Source: Verrucomicrobiales bacterium
GTDB lineage: Bacteria > Verrucomicrobiota > Verrucomicrobiia > Limisphaerales > JAYPXF01
DNA length: 64,000 nt
Direction: 5' to 3'
Assembly: GCA_002715965.1 (NCBI GenBank)
Contig: PBAL01000079.1
Location: 34,779 to 98,778 of the forward strand
The notes beneath the pieces are model-generated. The model saw nothing but the letters and a program-made list of their open reading frames with translations, did no database searches and had not been told where the DNA came from. A program made the position numbers and the translations under genes. Positions 45,252-56,100 of this stretch are shown one piece after another. Within the stretch, counting starts at the first letter, position 1; each line of letters begins with the position of its first letter.

Positions 45252-46249
45252 TCAGGTCTTGTGATCAGCCAGCGCGGTAGCCTTCCACCTTGCCCGGATT
45301 CGATCCATTCGAGACAACCAAGCTGTCTTGTTTTCAAGTGGAACGGCCAGCACATGGCAGGCGATCACTATCCCACAGGTAATCACCAACAGGAAGACTC
45401 CGCGAGACAACACATCCCAACCCAGATAGTCGAGATGGAAGATGGAAAATATCACGCAGAGCATCGGGTAATGGAATAAGTAGAGCGTGTATGACGAGCG
45501 TGACAGGCGCGCGAAGTATCTGCGCGTGAGCAGCTTTCGTAGCAGCCGAAACGCAACGACCAGCAGGATCAGTAATGCGCCCTTGGTGGACACACCCCAG
45601 ATGCCGGCCGCACCGTTCTCGAACAAGAGATGCCATTCTTCCTCCAGCGATGAACAGCGTAGGATCGTCAGGACGCCGAGCAGAGCAAAACCTCCGAAGA
45701 CCCCATTGACCAGGCGCTTGTGCTCCCGATGAAAATACCAAAGCACACCGATTGCCCTGTAGAACTGATATTGGAAGATCGCCAGGGGGGCGCGCAGCAA
45801 AGACCAGCATCAGGAGCAGGAACGCGATCGCGTGAATCAATCCGGCAGACTTTTCTTCACGCTTCTGATGGGCCGGTCCGAACACCGCACCTGCTCCCAG
45901 CAGAGCAATGAAGCAGGCCCAAAATTCGATCACCAGCGACCACATGGGCGCGTTGACGCTGACCGCCTTCGTGCGCAGGGGAAACCTCTTCGCGTTCCAC
46001 CCACTTGTCCGTATCTGTTTGGAACGATTCCGCACCGTGCATACCGAGCCCGTGGATGAGCGCCGCAACAGCCAGCGCAAAGAACGCCAACACCGCGAAA
46101 TTAGCCAAATGGGTGGTAACGGACACCGCGGGACGATCTCACCCGATCAACGGACAGAGGAACCACTGCATGACACGCGTCAGCAGCACCACCAACGCGG
46201 CCATTCCTCGAATGGAATCCAGCGTTTCGGATTCTTCCTTCTCAATCAC
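45252..46249 (-). pseudogene. Acyltransferase family 3 membrane protein (OafA-like), disrupted
   Basis: Read from a GTG at 46249, the segments add up to an almost complete acyltransferase_3 protein. An N-terminal ETLDSIRGMAALVVLLTR is followed by an in-frame TGA at 46139-46141. Then come THLANFAVLAFFALAVAALI, a frameshift near 45990, APMWSLVIEFWACFIALLGA with AIAFLLLMLVFAA, a second frameshift near 45795, and finally FSIFHLDYLGWDVLSR-type transmembrane helices with LYLFHYPML to the stop at 45252. These multipass proteins O-acylate surface polysaccharides. One stop and two frameshifts suggest loss of function, or poor sequence quality locally. The 3' end faces the sigma-54 activator. Confidence 0.78.
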
Positions 46250-46403
46250 GTGTCAACGGAAACGGCGGGTCTGTCGGGCGGGTAGTGGCATCGTTTGAAA
46301 TCTTACAACTGCATCCACGATCTCGCTACCTTGCAATGCCGCGTGACGGCGAACGCAATCAGGCCTTGTTGCCGCAACCACAACGGGCTACGACTTGCCC
46401 GTG

Positions 46404-48053
46404 ATGATCCGATTGGAAACACGCGTTTGGATAATTGTAATCGTCTGTGCTCTGTTTGGTGAGCTGCGTGCCGCTTCGCCTGATCTCCAACGCATCGAAT
46501 TGCCGATTTATCACGCGACCAGCGAGGTGAACTTCGACATTGGTGAGCTGATTGCCGAAGGGCGGGTTCAACCCCGATCGGCAATCACAATCGATCGTCA
46601 GACAAACAAAGGCTGGCTGCTTCGCACACCAAAGAGCAGCGATGAGATCCGTTGGTATCGAAATCTGCTTAACGCCCGGCCTGATGCGCCGGATCTCACG
46701 ATCGATGTCGGACTGGAGGGAACCTACGACGTCTATGCCCAGGTGCGTGCCGTCAACGCAGGCGGTGCCGCGCAATCCGATGCAACCTTCGCCGATCTGT
46801 CGACGATGGCCTTCCAGCTTTCTCTTGATGACGAATCTGAAAACGAGATCGTCATGGCCAAAGGTTTTCCGGATTTCCACTTCGACACCGAGATCCTGGC
46901 CGGCCACCGCTGGAATCTCACTGGCAGGAAGATCGTTCTCCGAAGCCTCGGCAAACCCGTCTATCTCCACGCACTGCGCTTCTCCCCCGCGAAAGCGAAA
47001 GTCGCTGGCCAATCTCGCCCCGCCAAGACCGTCAAACGCTGGCTTGCATCCGATCACGTCGTCATTGCCAAAGACGACACCAAACATCTCGCCTTCCCCG
47101 GGATAGAACGCCTTGAGAATGGAGAACTCGTTGTCGTTTATCGGGAGTCGACCAGACACATGATTCAGGACATCGGCAAGATCAGCCTCAGCCGCTCCCG
47201 CGATAGAGGTCGCACCTGGCAACCTCGCGTCACTGCGGTTGATCGTCCCGGCTTGGACGATCGCGATCCCAGCCTGCTGCGCATGCCGGACGACCGATTG
47301 CTACTTTTCTCGATGGACTACTCCTGCATCTCCAAAGACGGCGGGCGGACTTGGAGTGCTCCCGTGGACACACCCGTATTTGGTCCGCATGGCGCCGTCT
47401 TGGATGAAGATGGTCACATTGTCTACGGCGGACTGCGAAGGGTGATTCAGACGAACTTCACGATGATCGGCCGTCAACAGGTGACACTCATGGCGAATTC
47501 CGCATGGCGCTCGCAAGACCTCGGTCGATCATGGATCCGGACGGGGCTTGCCACGTACACGATCTACAAGCCCGGCCCCTATGATTACATCTGGTATGAC
47601 GAGCCGTTCATGAGCGTCATCCCGAACCGCGCCTGGATTATGGCCAGTCGCGTGGACATGGATGGATTTGCCCGCATTACCCGCTCCACCGACCACGGCA
47701 AGACTTGGGGCGAGATAAAGAAAACGAAGGTCTGGGGATATCCGCAACACCTATTGCCCTTGCGTGACGGTCGCCTGCTGATGACTTACGGTTACCGTCG
47801 GCATCCCTTCGGCATCCGCGCCTGTCTCAGTGACGACCACGGCGTCACCTGGGGTCTCGAGAACGAAATTGTCATTCGCATGGATGGTGGCGCGCCTGCC
47901 GGAACCAAGAGCCGTGTTGGCGACTGGGATCTTGGCTATCCCGTTTCGATCCAACTACCCGATGGCCGGATATTCACTGTGTACTATTTCAACAAAGATC
48001 AATCCAACTGCTACATCGCCGGCACGTTCTGGAATCTGCCTGACAAGCAGTAA
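46404..48053 (+). CDS. Secreted BNR/Asp-box protein, sialidase-like fold
   Basis: The 549-residue protein from the ATG at 46404 has a signal peptide (IIVIVCALFGELRAA) and an N-terminal beta domain of about 200 residues (VEL-like, with GTYDVYAQVRAV). A six-bladed propeller follows with four clear Asp boxes: SRDRGRTW, SKDGGRTW, STDHGKTW and SDDHGVTW. The propeller starts at FPGIERLENGELVVVYRES. True sialidases carry Arg in an (F/Y)RIP motif there, and it is not present in that form, so the enzyme may act on another sugar or only bind glycans. It converges with a second, larger BNR gene. Confidence 0.85.
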   Translation: MIRLETRVWIIVIVCALFGELRAASPDLQRIELPIYHATSEVNFDIGELIAEGRVQPRSAITIDRQTNKGWLLRTPKSSDEIRWYRNLLNARPDAPDLTIDVGLEGTYDVYAQVRAVNAGGAAQSDATFADLSTMAFQLSLDDESENEIVMAKGFPDFHFDTEILAGHRWNLTGRKIVLRSLGKPVYLHALRFSPAKAKVAGQSRPAKTVKRWLASDHVVIAKDDTKHLAFPGIERLENGELVVVYRESTRHMIQDIGKISLSRSRDRGRTWQPRVTAVDRPGLDDRDPSLLRMPDDRLLLFSMDYSCISKDGGRTWSAPVDTPVFGPHGAVLDEDGHIVYGGLRRVIQTNFTMIGRQQVTLMANSAWRSQDLGRSWIRTGLATYTIYKPGPYDYIWYDEPFMSVIPNRAWIMASRVDMDGFARITRSTDHGKTWGEIKKTKVWGYPQHLLPLRDGRLLMTYGYRRHPFGIRACLSDDHGVTWGLENEIVIRMDGGAPAGTKSRVGDWDLGYPVSIQLPDGRIFTVYYFNKDQSNCYIAGTFWNLPDKQ

Positions 48054-48142
48054 GAATGGCCGATCAAATTCTCCGCAGTTTCAGAAGTGAATAGAATCCT
48101 CCATCTGCGACTCCATCATTGGAAAGCTCGCTGGAGGATCGA

Positions 48143-50113
48143 TCATGGCCGCTGAGAATTGACAGGCCTTCGATCTTCGGTGATCCGGTAGCTGACGCGT
48201 TTCCAAAGTGCCTCACCCTGTCCCACGCTGCTGCCGCTGCCAAAGTGGATTATCCGACGGCCGCTGTGAGCGGGTGATGAGAACTTGTTCCGACCATCAA
48301 GTAGCAGGCGGTCGCCCGTGCGGACTTGATATCCTGAGTCTCCAACGGTGAAGCGGAGGGTCGTAAACTCGGTGCTGAGATCCACCTTGGCCTCGAGTCT
48401 GGAGCGATTGGCCTGGATACGATCGGGAAAGAAGGTGAAGGCTTCTTCATTCCGGCCGTCGGCGATCCGCAGCATGCAACCGCCGGGCGCGCTGCAGGAG
48501 ATGACGCGCAAGGTGACTTCAATCTCTGCCTTGCGCTCCGGTGTGAGTTCCCATGGGCGGCCCAGGTGCGCAAACTCCCCTCCGCCCGCTCCCCGATCGT
48601 AGATTCTCAGGACCCGTTCTGCTTCGCGTTTGGTGTTGGCATTGCCGCTCTTGGTGGCTGACCAATACGGCGCGATCGCATCGGGATCCTCAGGGGGCGG
48701 AAATGAGCCCGACCATGTTCGCTCCCTCAGGAGAGGGATGTTGCCTCGGGGCACTTTGGTGGGATTGATCGTCGCTGTTGCCCAGCCGCCGGGTGGAGAG
48801 AGCCAGGCAAAAGTGCGATCCTCGGTCGTTTCGTTCTGGTTACGTCGGGAGTAGAAATGAACCCGATTGGTCGAGCCCTGAAAACACACGTACGTCGGCC
48901 GATCGTGAATGGTCAAGGTGACCTGCCGAATGTCCGGTTTGCCACGAAACGCGGGCCGGTCGCCGTAGTAGACCAACAGGGCTTGGCGATCGCTAAGCCG
49001 GACGGCGGAAGTGTACGCGCCATCCGCGGAATAGGAGTCGATCACGTGCCGTTCGCCAAAGGTCTCCCCACCGTCGCGTGAGACGTAGACGACCACCAGC
49101 TTGCGCTTGGCGTCCCTACCGCTCAGGAGAGTGACTTCGTCCGTCAGGCGCGTCGCGAAGGGACGTTGCAGGATCTCAACCTGGTCGCCCAGATCCTCCC
49201 GCTCAGTCCAAGTGCGCCCTGCATCCTCCGAGCGCACCCGCCAGGTGGTCTGCTGCCGACGATCGCGATGAAAAACCATGAAGCGTTCCCCACTCAGGTG
49301 GAACAAATCCACTTCATCACCTCGGTTCTCCGCTGGCTGCGTATGGAACGAACGAATCGTCCAATCCCGCCCGTCCTTTGAATACCAGAAGATGTTGTGA
49401 CACTGAGTCCGCGCATCCGCTGCGAATCCAGCCGACATCCCGAACAAGCCGGAGTCTGTGCGTTCGACATCCGTCATGTAGTAGGTGGATCGCGAAGGAT
49501 GCTCGTCGAACTTCGTGAAGGACGACCACGTCTCGCCGTGATCATCCGAATGCGCCCAATACATTGGCAGCTTACGACGGTGCCGAAAGTTATAGCTGGA
49601 TACGAACAACAGAACCCGCCCGTCAGGGGCCACCACAGCCACGGGATTATGTGCGCTATACCCGTCCGGATCCCGGTGAATGATCCGCTCTGCGGACCAG
49701 GAACCACCCCCGTCGAACGAAGTCCGCTGGGCGATCGTCGCCGGATCCTTCGCATGCGAAATGCCCACCCGGTAGAACAACAACAAGCGACCATCCTTGG
49801 CTCGGATCAGGCGTGGAAACCCGTAATGCACCGCCGGATCCACGGCAATCGACTGCAAATCCGACACCTCAATCGTCTGTGTCCAATGCGGAAGCTCCTC
49901 CGCCCCCACCAGATCGACAAATCGCCCCTTCGCAATCCCCGCCTCATACGGCACCCGCACCCACGCCCCGCCCGTCCGCACCGATTGCCGCTCCGTCCAA
50001 CGCCTCGCCCACCACGGCGATTCACCGACCAGATGCGTCACGGTCAGAAGCCAAAAAATGAACAAGCAGAATCGGATAGATCCGAGCAAGCGGCCCGGCG
50101 AGAAGAATTGCAA
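48143..50113 (-). CDS. Secreted BNR/Asp-box protein with C-terminal jelly-roll-like domain
   Basis: The 656-residue protein has a signal peptide (FCLFIFWLLTVTHLVG) and a propeller beginning at FPRLIRAKDGRLLLFYRVGI, with Asp-box motifs such as SFDGGGSW, SDDHGETW, SKDGRDW, SEDAGRTW and SRDGGETF. The last about 170 residues form a separate beta-rich domain (VTLRVISCSAPGGCMLRIAD, LRFTVGDSGYQVRTGDRLLL) resembling carbohydrate-binding or concanavalin-like modules. As in the facing BNR gene, the canonical FRIP motif is altered (FPRL), so sialidase activity is uncertain. It starts about 70 bases after the giant secretin gene on the same strand and could be carried by read-through transcription. Confidence 0.85.
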   Translation of the reverse strand: MQFFSPGRLLGSIRFCLFIFWLLTVTHLVGESPWWARRWTERQSVRTGGAWVRVPYEAGIAKGRFVDLVGAEELPHWTQTIEVSDLQSIAVDPAVHYGFPRLIRAKDGRLLLFYRVGISHAKDPATIAQRTSFDGGGSWSAERIIHRDPDGYSAHNPVAVVAPDGRVLLFVSSYNFRHRRKLPMYWAHSDDHGETWSSFTKFDEHPSRSTYYMTDVERTDSGLFGMSAGFAADARTQCHNIFWYSKDGRDWTIRSFHTQPAENRGDEVDLFHLSGERFMVFHRDRRQQTTWRVRSEDAGRTWTEREDLGDQVEILQRPFATRLTDEVTLLSGRDAKRKLVVVYVSRDGGETFGERHVIDSYSADGAYTSAVRLSDRQALLVYYGDRPAFRGKPDIRQVTLTIHDRPTYVCFQGSTNRVHFYSRRNQNETTEDRTFAWLSPPGGWATATINPTKVPRGNIPLLRERTWSGSFPPPEDPDAIAPYWSATKSGNANTKREAERVLRIYDRGAGGGEFAHLGRPWELTPERKAEIEVTLRVISCSAPGGCMLRIADGRNEEAFTFFPDRIQANRSRLEAKVDLSTEFTTLRFTVGDSGYQVRTGDRLLLDGRNKFSSPAHSGRRIIHFGSGSSVGQGEALWKRVSYRITEDRRPVNSQRP

Positions 50114-50182
50114 TGCGAATCTGACTCAGTCTGTCTCGTCTACGATCGTAATCTCAGGAACGTTTCGGCCGCACGCTGTCGA

Positions 50183-53100
50183 TCATTGCAATTGATGGAG
50201 ACCTGGTTTGTTGGTCTCCTGAAGAAGCGGGTTCAAAAGCCGCTTCTTCATGTCGTCGAACTTCAGCTCTTCACTCAACGGTGACGTCTTCAATTCGCCC
50301 CTCGAAAAGTCGCTGGGATTCAATGTGCTTTCGAACTCATTTGTCGGGGCTTCGTAAGCCAGAATCTGCGGCGTCAGGAAAATCAGCAGCTCGCGTTTCT
50401 CGTCTTTCACCGAACTGCTGCTGAACAGTTTGCCAAGGCCTGGTATCCTACCCAGAAGCGGAACCTTTTTGTTGCGACCGTCGGATGAACTGCTGATCAA
50501 TCCCCCAATGACGACTGTCTTGCCGCTCTGGACACTTACCGTGGTTGTGGCCAGGCGTTCGTCGATGATTGGGACGGTGGCGTTTGGGTTGATTTGCACC
50601 TGCGTGCTGCTGATGGAGCTGTTGGTGGTGGCGACATCGATCCGCACAAAACCATCGCCGGTGATGCGCGGTGTGACGCTCAGGTTTACGCCAACGTTCT
50701 CGTACGTGAATTGATTGATCTGACCACCTTGAGGGGTGGTTTGTGAGTCGGTGATCAAAGGGACTCTCTGTCCGATGTTTACCATCGCTTCCTGGTTGTC
50801 CGCGGTGAGGATTTGCGGACGACTGAGGACTTCCAGTCGACCGTCGTTCTCGAGGGCTCGCAACAGGAAGTTGAAGTTGTTGCCGGTGACCAAAGCGCTG
50901 TAACCACCAATGGCCGGGTTGGCCATCATGTTGGCCAGCCCATTCATCGCCTGGCTTCCCAGGTTGACTCCACCGCCAATGCTCTTGGTGTAGTTCCATT
51001 CAACGCCCAGATCGCGGACGGCGTCCACGCTGACCTCGGTCAACAGGACCTGGATCAGGACCTGCGGATTGGGTTTATCGAGCTCGGTGATGATGGTGCG
51101 GATGCGTTCAAAGAATCTGGGGTTGCTGCTGATCAACAGGGTGTTGCTGATTTCTTCGGCTACGACGCTGACCTCACGATCCAGGAGGCGTTGTGCCGTT
51201 TGAACGGCGTCGGCGCCGAGAATTTGGGTGACTCGTTGGCGGTCTTGGTCAAGGAAGTCGCGGATGGCGGTGGCGATGTCGCTGGCTTGGGCATTCTTCA
51301 AGCGCACGACTTCGGTCTTCCTTTCTTCCGCTTTGTTGTTGTCGAAGGAAGCAATGATCTGTTCGACCATGGCGACGTAGCGGTCGGAGCCTCCGACGAG
51401 GAGGCTGTTGGTACGGCGATTGACGGTGAGTCTCAGGGCGCTGGATTCCTCAGAACCGACAACGGCACTGGCGGATTGACCGGTCTTGTCGCTCTCCAAG
51501 GTGTACTCAACGGTGCGGCCGTTGTTGTCGGGTTGCATGCGGAAGAGTTCGGTGAGGACTCGCGCGAGGTCGTTGGCGTCGGCGTTGTGGAGGTTGAAGA
51601 CTTTTATCTTGGCCTGGCGCGGGCTGCCTTTGTCGAGGCGGGTGATGATGCTTTCGATGAGGCCCATGTAGTCGACCGGACCGGTGACGATGAGGGAGTT
51701 CATCCGGTTGTCGGGGATGATCTGCACCGATTCCTTGAGGGCGCTGGTGATGAGTTCACCGCCGTCTTCGGTGCGGGTGATGAATTGCAGGACGGATTGG
51801 GTGCGGGCGCTGAGGTTGTCTCCGGTGTTGGGTCGGGTGGACAACGCTGATGTCAATGTTGTGGCGAGGTCGCTGGCCATGGCGACTTCGAGGGGGATGA
51901 CGCGGATTTCGGTGACGCGGGAGACCTGGTCGGTGTCGAGTTTGGCGACGACTTCCTTGATGCGGTCGATCTCGGTCTTGCCGCCGGAGACTACGATGGC
52001 GTTCATGCGTTCGTCGGCGTTGATGACGACGGGGATGCCGCTTTGGGTGCCGGCGCGGTAGAGGCCGGTGATGGTGTCGGCGACGCGTTCGGCATTGGCT
52101 TTCATGACCGGGATGACTTCGACGGCGATGCCGAGGTCGGTTTGTTCGGCATCGAGGCGTTCGATGAGGTTTTCAACCATGGTCATGTCTTCGAGTTCGG
52201 CGCTCACCAAGAGGGCGTTCACCCAGGGATCAGCAATGATCGTGATGGGTTCGGGGGCTTTACCCGCGACCGTGCTGGGGCGGTTGCTAAAGAGGCGTTG
52301 AAGGGTGTCCTGAAGTTTGGCAGCGGTGGCGTTCTCAAGGTCGAAGACGCGGTAGTTTAGGCGGGCCATCTGGTCTTCGCCGTCGAGCTGCGGGATGATG
52401 CGGTCCAGAATATCGAAGCTTTCCTTGCTGCCGGTGACCATGAGGAGGTTCATGCGGTCATCGGGGATCATCACGAGTGGGATGGTACGTTCCGCGGAAT
52501 TGAGCGCACTCGCGTCGCCTCGGCGTTTGGCGTCGAAGAAACTCGTCAGCGCGCGGGCGAGGTTGGAGGCCTGGGCGTGTTCGAGTTGGTAAGTCTTGAT
52601 CTCGCTGCCGGGTTCGAAATCGGCGGTATCGACGCGTTCGATCACGGTGCGGACAATGCCGAGATTGTCAGGGCTGGCGGAGACGATGAGCGTGTTGCTG
52701 CGGGAATCGACCGAGATGGCAAGCGCACTCGCGGCTGTCGCTGCTGCGCCGGAGCGGCCGGGGCGGTAGACGCCCTGCTTGACGAGTGATTCGATGAGGG
52801 TGGCGACTCGATTGGCGTCTGCGTGTTCCAGCGTGAACATCTCGAAGACGCCACCGGAAGTGGTTGGTTCGACGTCGATCTTGGCGAGGATGCCTTTGAT
52901 GAGATCAAGGTTTTCGGTGTTGCTCGAAATGATGAGGGTGTTATTGAGCGTGTCGGTCTCGATACTGACCTGTTCGCTGGGGCTGGCGACAGATCCCGTG
53001 GTGGAGCGGGCGCGTAGCCTCGCAGCGAAGAAGTTTTCGAGAAGGGCCGCGACTTTGGCAGCGTCGTTGTGGTTGAGCGACAGGACGGTGATTTGGAGCA

Positions 53101-56100
53101 GCGGGTTGGTGAGTTGTTGATCCAACTTGGCGACAAGTTCATCGAGAGCTTCGTTGTCGTCTTGGGAGGCGGATACCAGTAGGCCATTGATACGGGCGTC
53201 GGCGATGATGATTGGCTGCTTCTTGCGTTGCTCGTCGCTGGAGGCCTTGGCGTAGCGTTGGCTGAAAACCTGACTCATTGTGGACGCGACCGTGCGGGCA
53301 TCGGCGTATTTCAAGGTAATGAGGCGGATGGTGCCGCTGATGGCTGGTGGGGCTTCGTCGAGCTTTTCGGCCAATGACTTCACCAACTCGAAGGCGTCCT
53401 GGCCGCCGGTGACGAGGAGGCTGTTGCTGCGGGACTCGGCGATGATGGTAACGGATTGGGAGGGATCACGACGTCCGCCATTGTTGAGGCGGACGACGCG
53501 GGCTTCCATGAGTTGTTGAATGGTGCCACTGAGGACCGCGGCTGAGGCGTGATTGAGTTTGATGATCTTGATGTCGCGCAGCTCGAGGGGGAGTTCCTTG
53601 TCGAGCAGGGAGGTGAGACTTTCCACGACGCCGAATGAGGTTTCATTGCCGGCGACGATGAGAGAGTTGCTGCGGGTGTCGACGGTGATGGTCGGACGAT
53701 CACCTTCGCGGAGAGCGTTGTTCCCCGAATGCACCTCTTCGAGGATGCGGCGAAAATTGTTACCGTCGATGTGTTCAAGCGGATAAACGCGGACATCGTT
53801 CATTCCGGCAGCTCCCTGGACATCGAGTTTCTTGATCAGGCTCTCAATGAGTGGAAGTAAATCTGTACGGGCCGCCACGATCAAAACATTTTGGGCGTCA
53901 TCGGCCTGCACGGTAAGCGTACCGCGTGTGCGTGCCACGGGGTCGGAGATAACCTGGCCCGCCTCGTTGGTCATCTGCAGTTTCGTGACCATGCTGCGAA
54001 GGCCTTCAGTGGCCGGACTCGCTGTGGTCTCGCGAAACACGCTTTGCAACAACGGTTCAATCTTGGACGGCAGGGCGTAGCGGAGACTGATAAGTTTGAC
54101 GTCTGTAGAGAAGCGGTCCATCTCGCGGTCAAGGTCGTCGATGATGCGCTTGGCGAGTTCGAGGGCGGGTTTTGTTCCCGCGAGGTGGAGCGTATTGAGG
54201 CGTGGGTCAGCGGTGACGAAGACCTCTTCAAGAATCGCGACGGCATCGCCACGCTCCGGGGCTTCACCCTGTGCCGCGCGTCGGAGTTGCGTACGGCGCG
54301 TGAAGATGTCCGAGACAAGAGAGGCGATGGTCGTAGCGTCTGCGTGCTCAAGGACAAACTGTTCGATGTTCACTTCACTGCCCGTGGCGGGAACGTCAAC
54401 GTCGGCGATAAAGGGCAGAACTTTATCGATGGCGGCCTTACGACCAAAAAGCAGGAGGGATTTCGTACGCGGATGAGCTTGGGAAACAACCTGGTCGCCC
54501 GGTTGGTTGCCGTACTTCTGTTGACGGGAGAATAGACTGACGAGTTCGGCCACCTTTTCGGCGGGAGCGTGTTGGACAGGGACGAACTTCCAAGTGCTAT
54601 CAGCTTCCGCGCCAACTTCATCGAGACGTTTGATCAGGGTCTCCACGAAGAGATAATCGGTGGGGCTGGCGCGGACGATGAGGCTGCGACTGCGTTGGTC
54701 AGGGACCACAACCATCTTCGGCGGTTGGGGTCGGTTGCGGCTGGAACTGCTGGAAGATTTCGATTTTGTCGAAGCACGAAAGGCTGCGGCTTCATGCTGG
54801 AAGAGTTCGTTCAACGTCTTGGCGACTTCGGTCGGGTCAGATTCCTTGAGCGGATAGACGTGGAGTTCCGAGTCGCCGGGAAGCGCAAACCATTCGAGTT
54901 CCATGACGATGTTGTCGATGTTGTCGAGTTCTGTGCCTGGTCCACTGAGGAGAAGCACATTGGATTTTTCGTCAATGGCAATGACCACTTCCGCAAGCGT
55001 GTTGGTGCTGATCCGGTTGGTGGCATTGTTCGACGCGTTTGTAGTGGTGATGTTCGTGCGGGCAGCATTGGTCAACGACGGGTCGAGGCGATCCACGAGG
55101 CGGATATGGCCCTGATGCATCTGCGGATAAAGATTGCTGAGCATGTCGACCATCTCCTTGGCGGGAATGCGGGCGAGGCTGAGCATGCGGACCTGTAGTT
55201 CGCTTTCGATTTCCCCCTGATCAAACTGCTCAATCAGCTTGTCAATCTGTGCCATGTCGGAGCGTTTGGCGATGACGGTGATGGAGTTGCCATCGAAATC
55301 GGATTCGAGGTAGGGGCGATCGGCACGGGAACGGTCCGAGAAAAAGGCCTGAAGTTTGTCGACCACGTCGTAGGCGTCTGCGCGTTTGAGCCAGACGTAC
55401 TTGATGTCCTTGTCGGAGCGCTCAGGGGCCTGGTCAAGAGTCGGCAGAAGTTCCTCGATGAGCTTGAACTGCTTTGGACTGGCAGTGACGTAGAGGGAGT
55501 TGGATACTTCGTGCACGTTGATCGAGACACTTGTGTAGCGAGAACTGGAGATTGATCCGCGAGAGTACGCCTTGCCCTCCGAGGACGCGATGAGTTGACC
55601 AAGAATCGGTTCGATGTCGCGGGCGGAAGACGTGTTGAGATTGTAGATGCGAACCTCCACCTCGCCGCTGCTGCTTTCCTCATCGAGTTCGTTGATGAGT
55701 TTCAGCACTTCCTCGACGGATTCATTGGGGCCGTTGAGGAGGATGGAGTTGGAACCGTCAACGGCGATGACACCGACGTTTCGGATTTTGTCATTCGTGC
55801 GCTTGGCAACTGCGGCCGTGATGGCGTCGGCGATGTCGTCCGCTTCGGCTTTCTTAAGGTGCACCGTGCGGATGACGGCGTCGCCATCACCCTTGGGTTG
55901 ATCGAGGACTTTGACGAGTTCGTCGATTCGAGGGAACAATTCGCCGTTGCCGTCGATCAGAACGGAGCGGTCGTCGGGTGAAGGAGTGGCGACGATTTTG
56001 GCGTCCTGATTGCGGCTCGTACGACGGTCGAACATCTGCGTGATCATGCGGGCGACCGCGTCGGCACTGGCATGCTTGAGCGTGATCATCTGGACGCGTT

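Noticed and set aside
50813..51850. A 345-codon plus-strand frame opposite the secretin C-terminal half
   Set aside because: Composition (Val/Gly/Asp/Glu runs) is that of an antisense shadow; the minus strand has clear secretin motifs.
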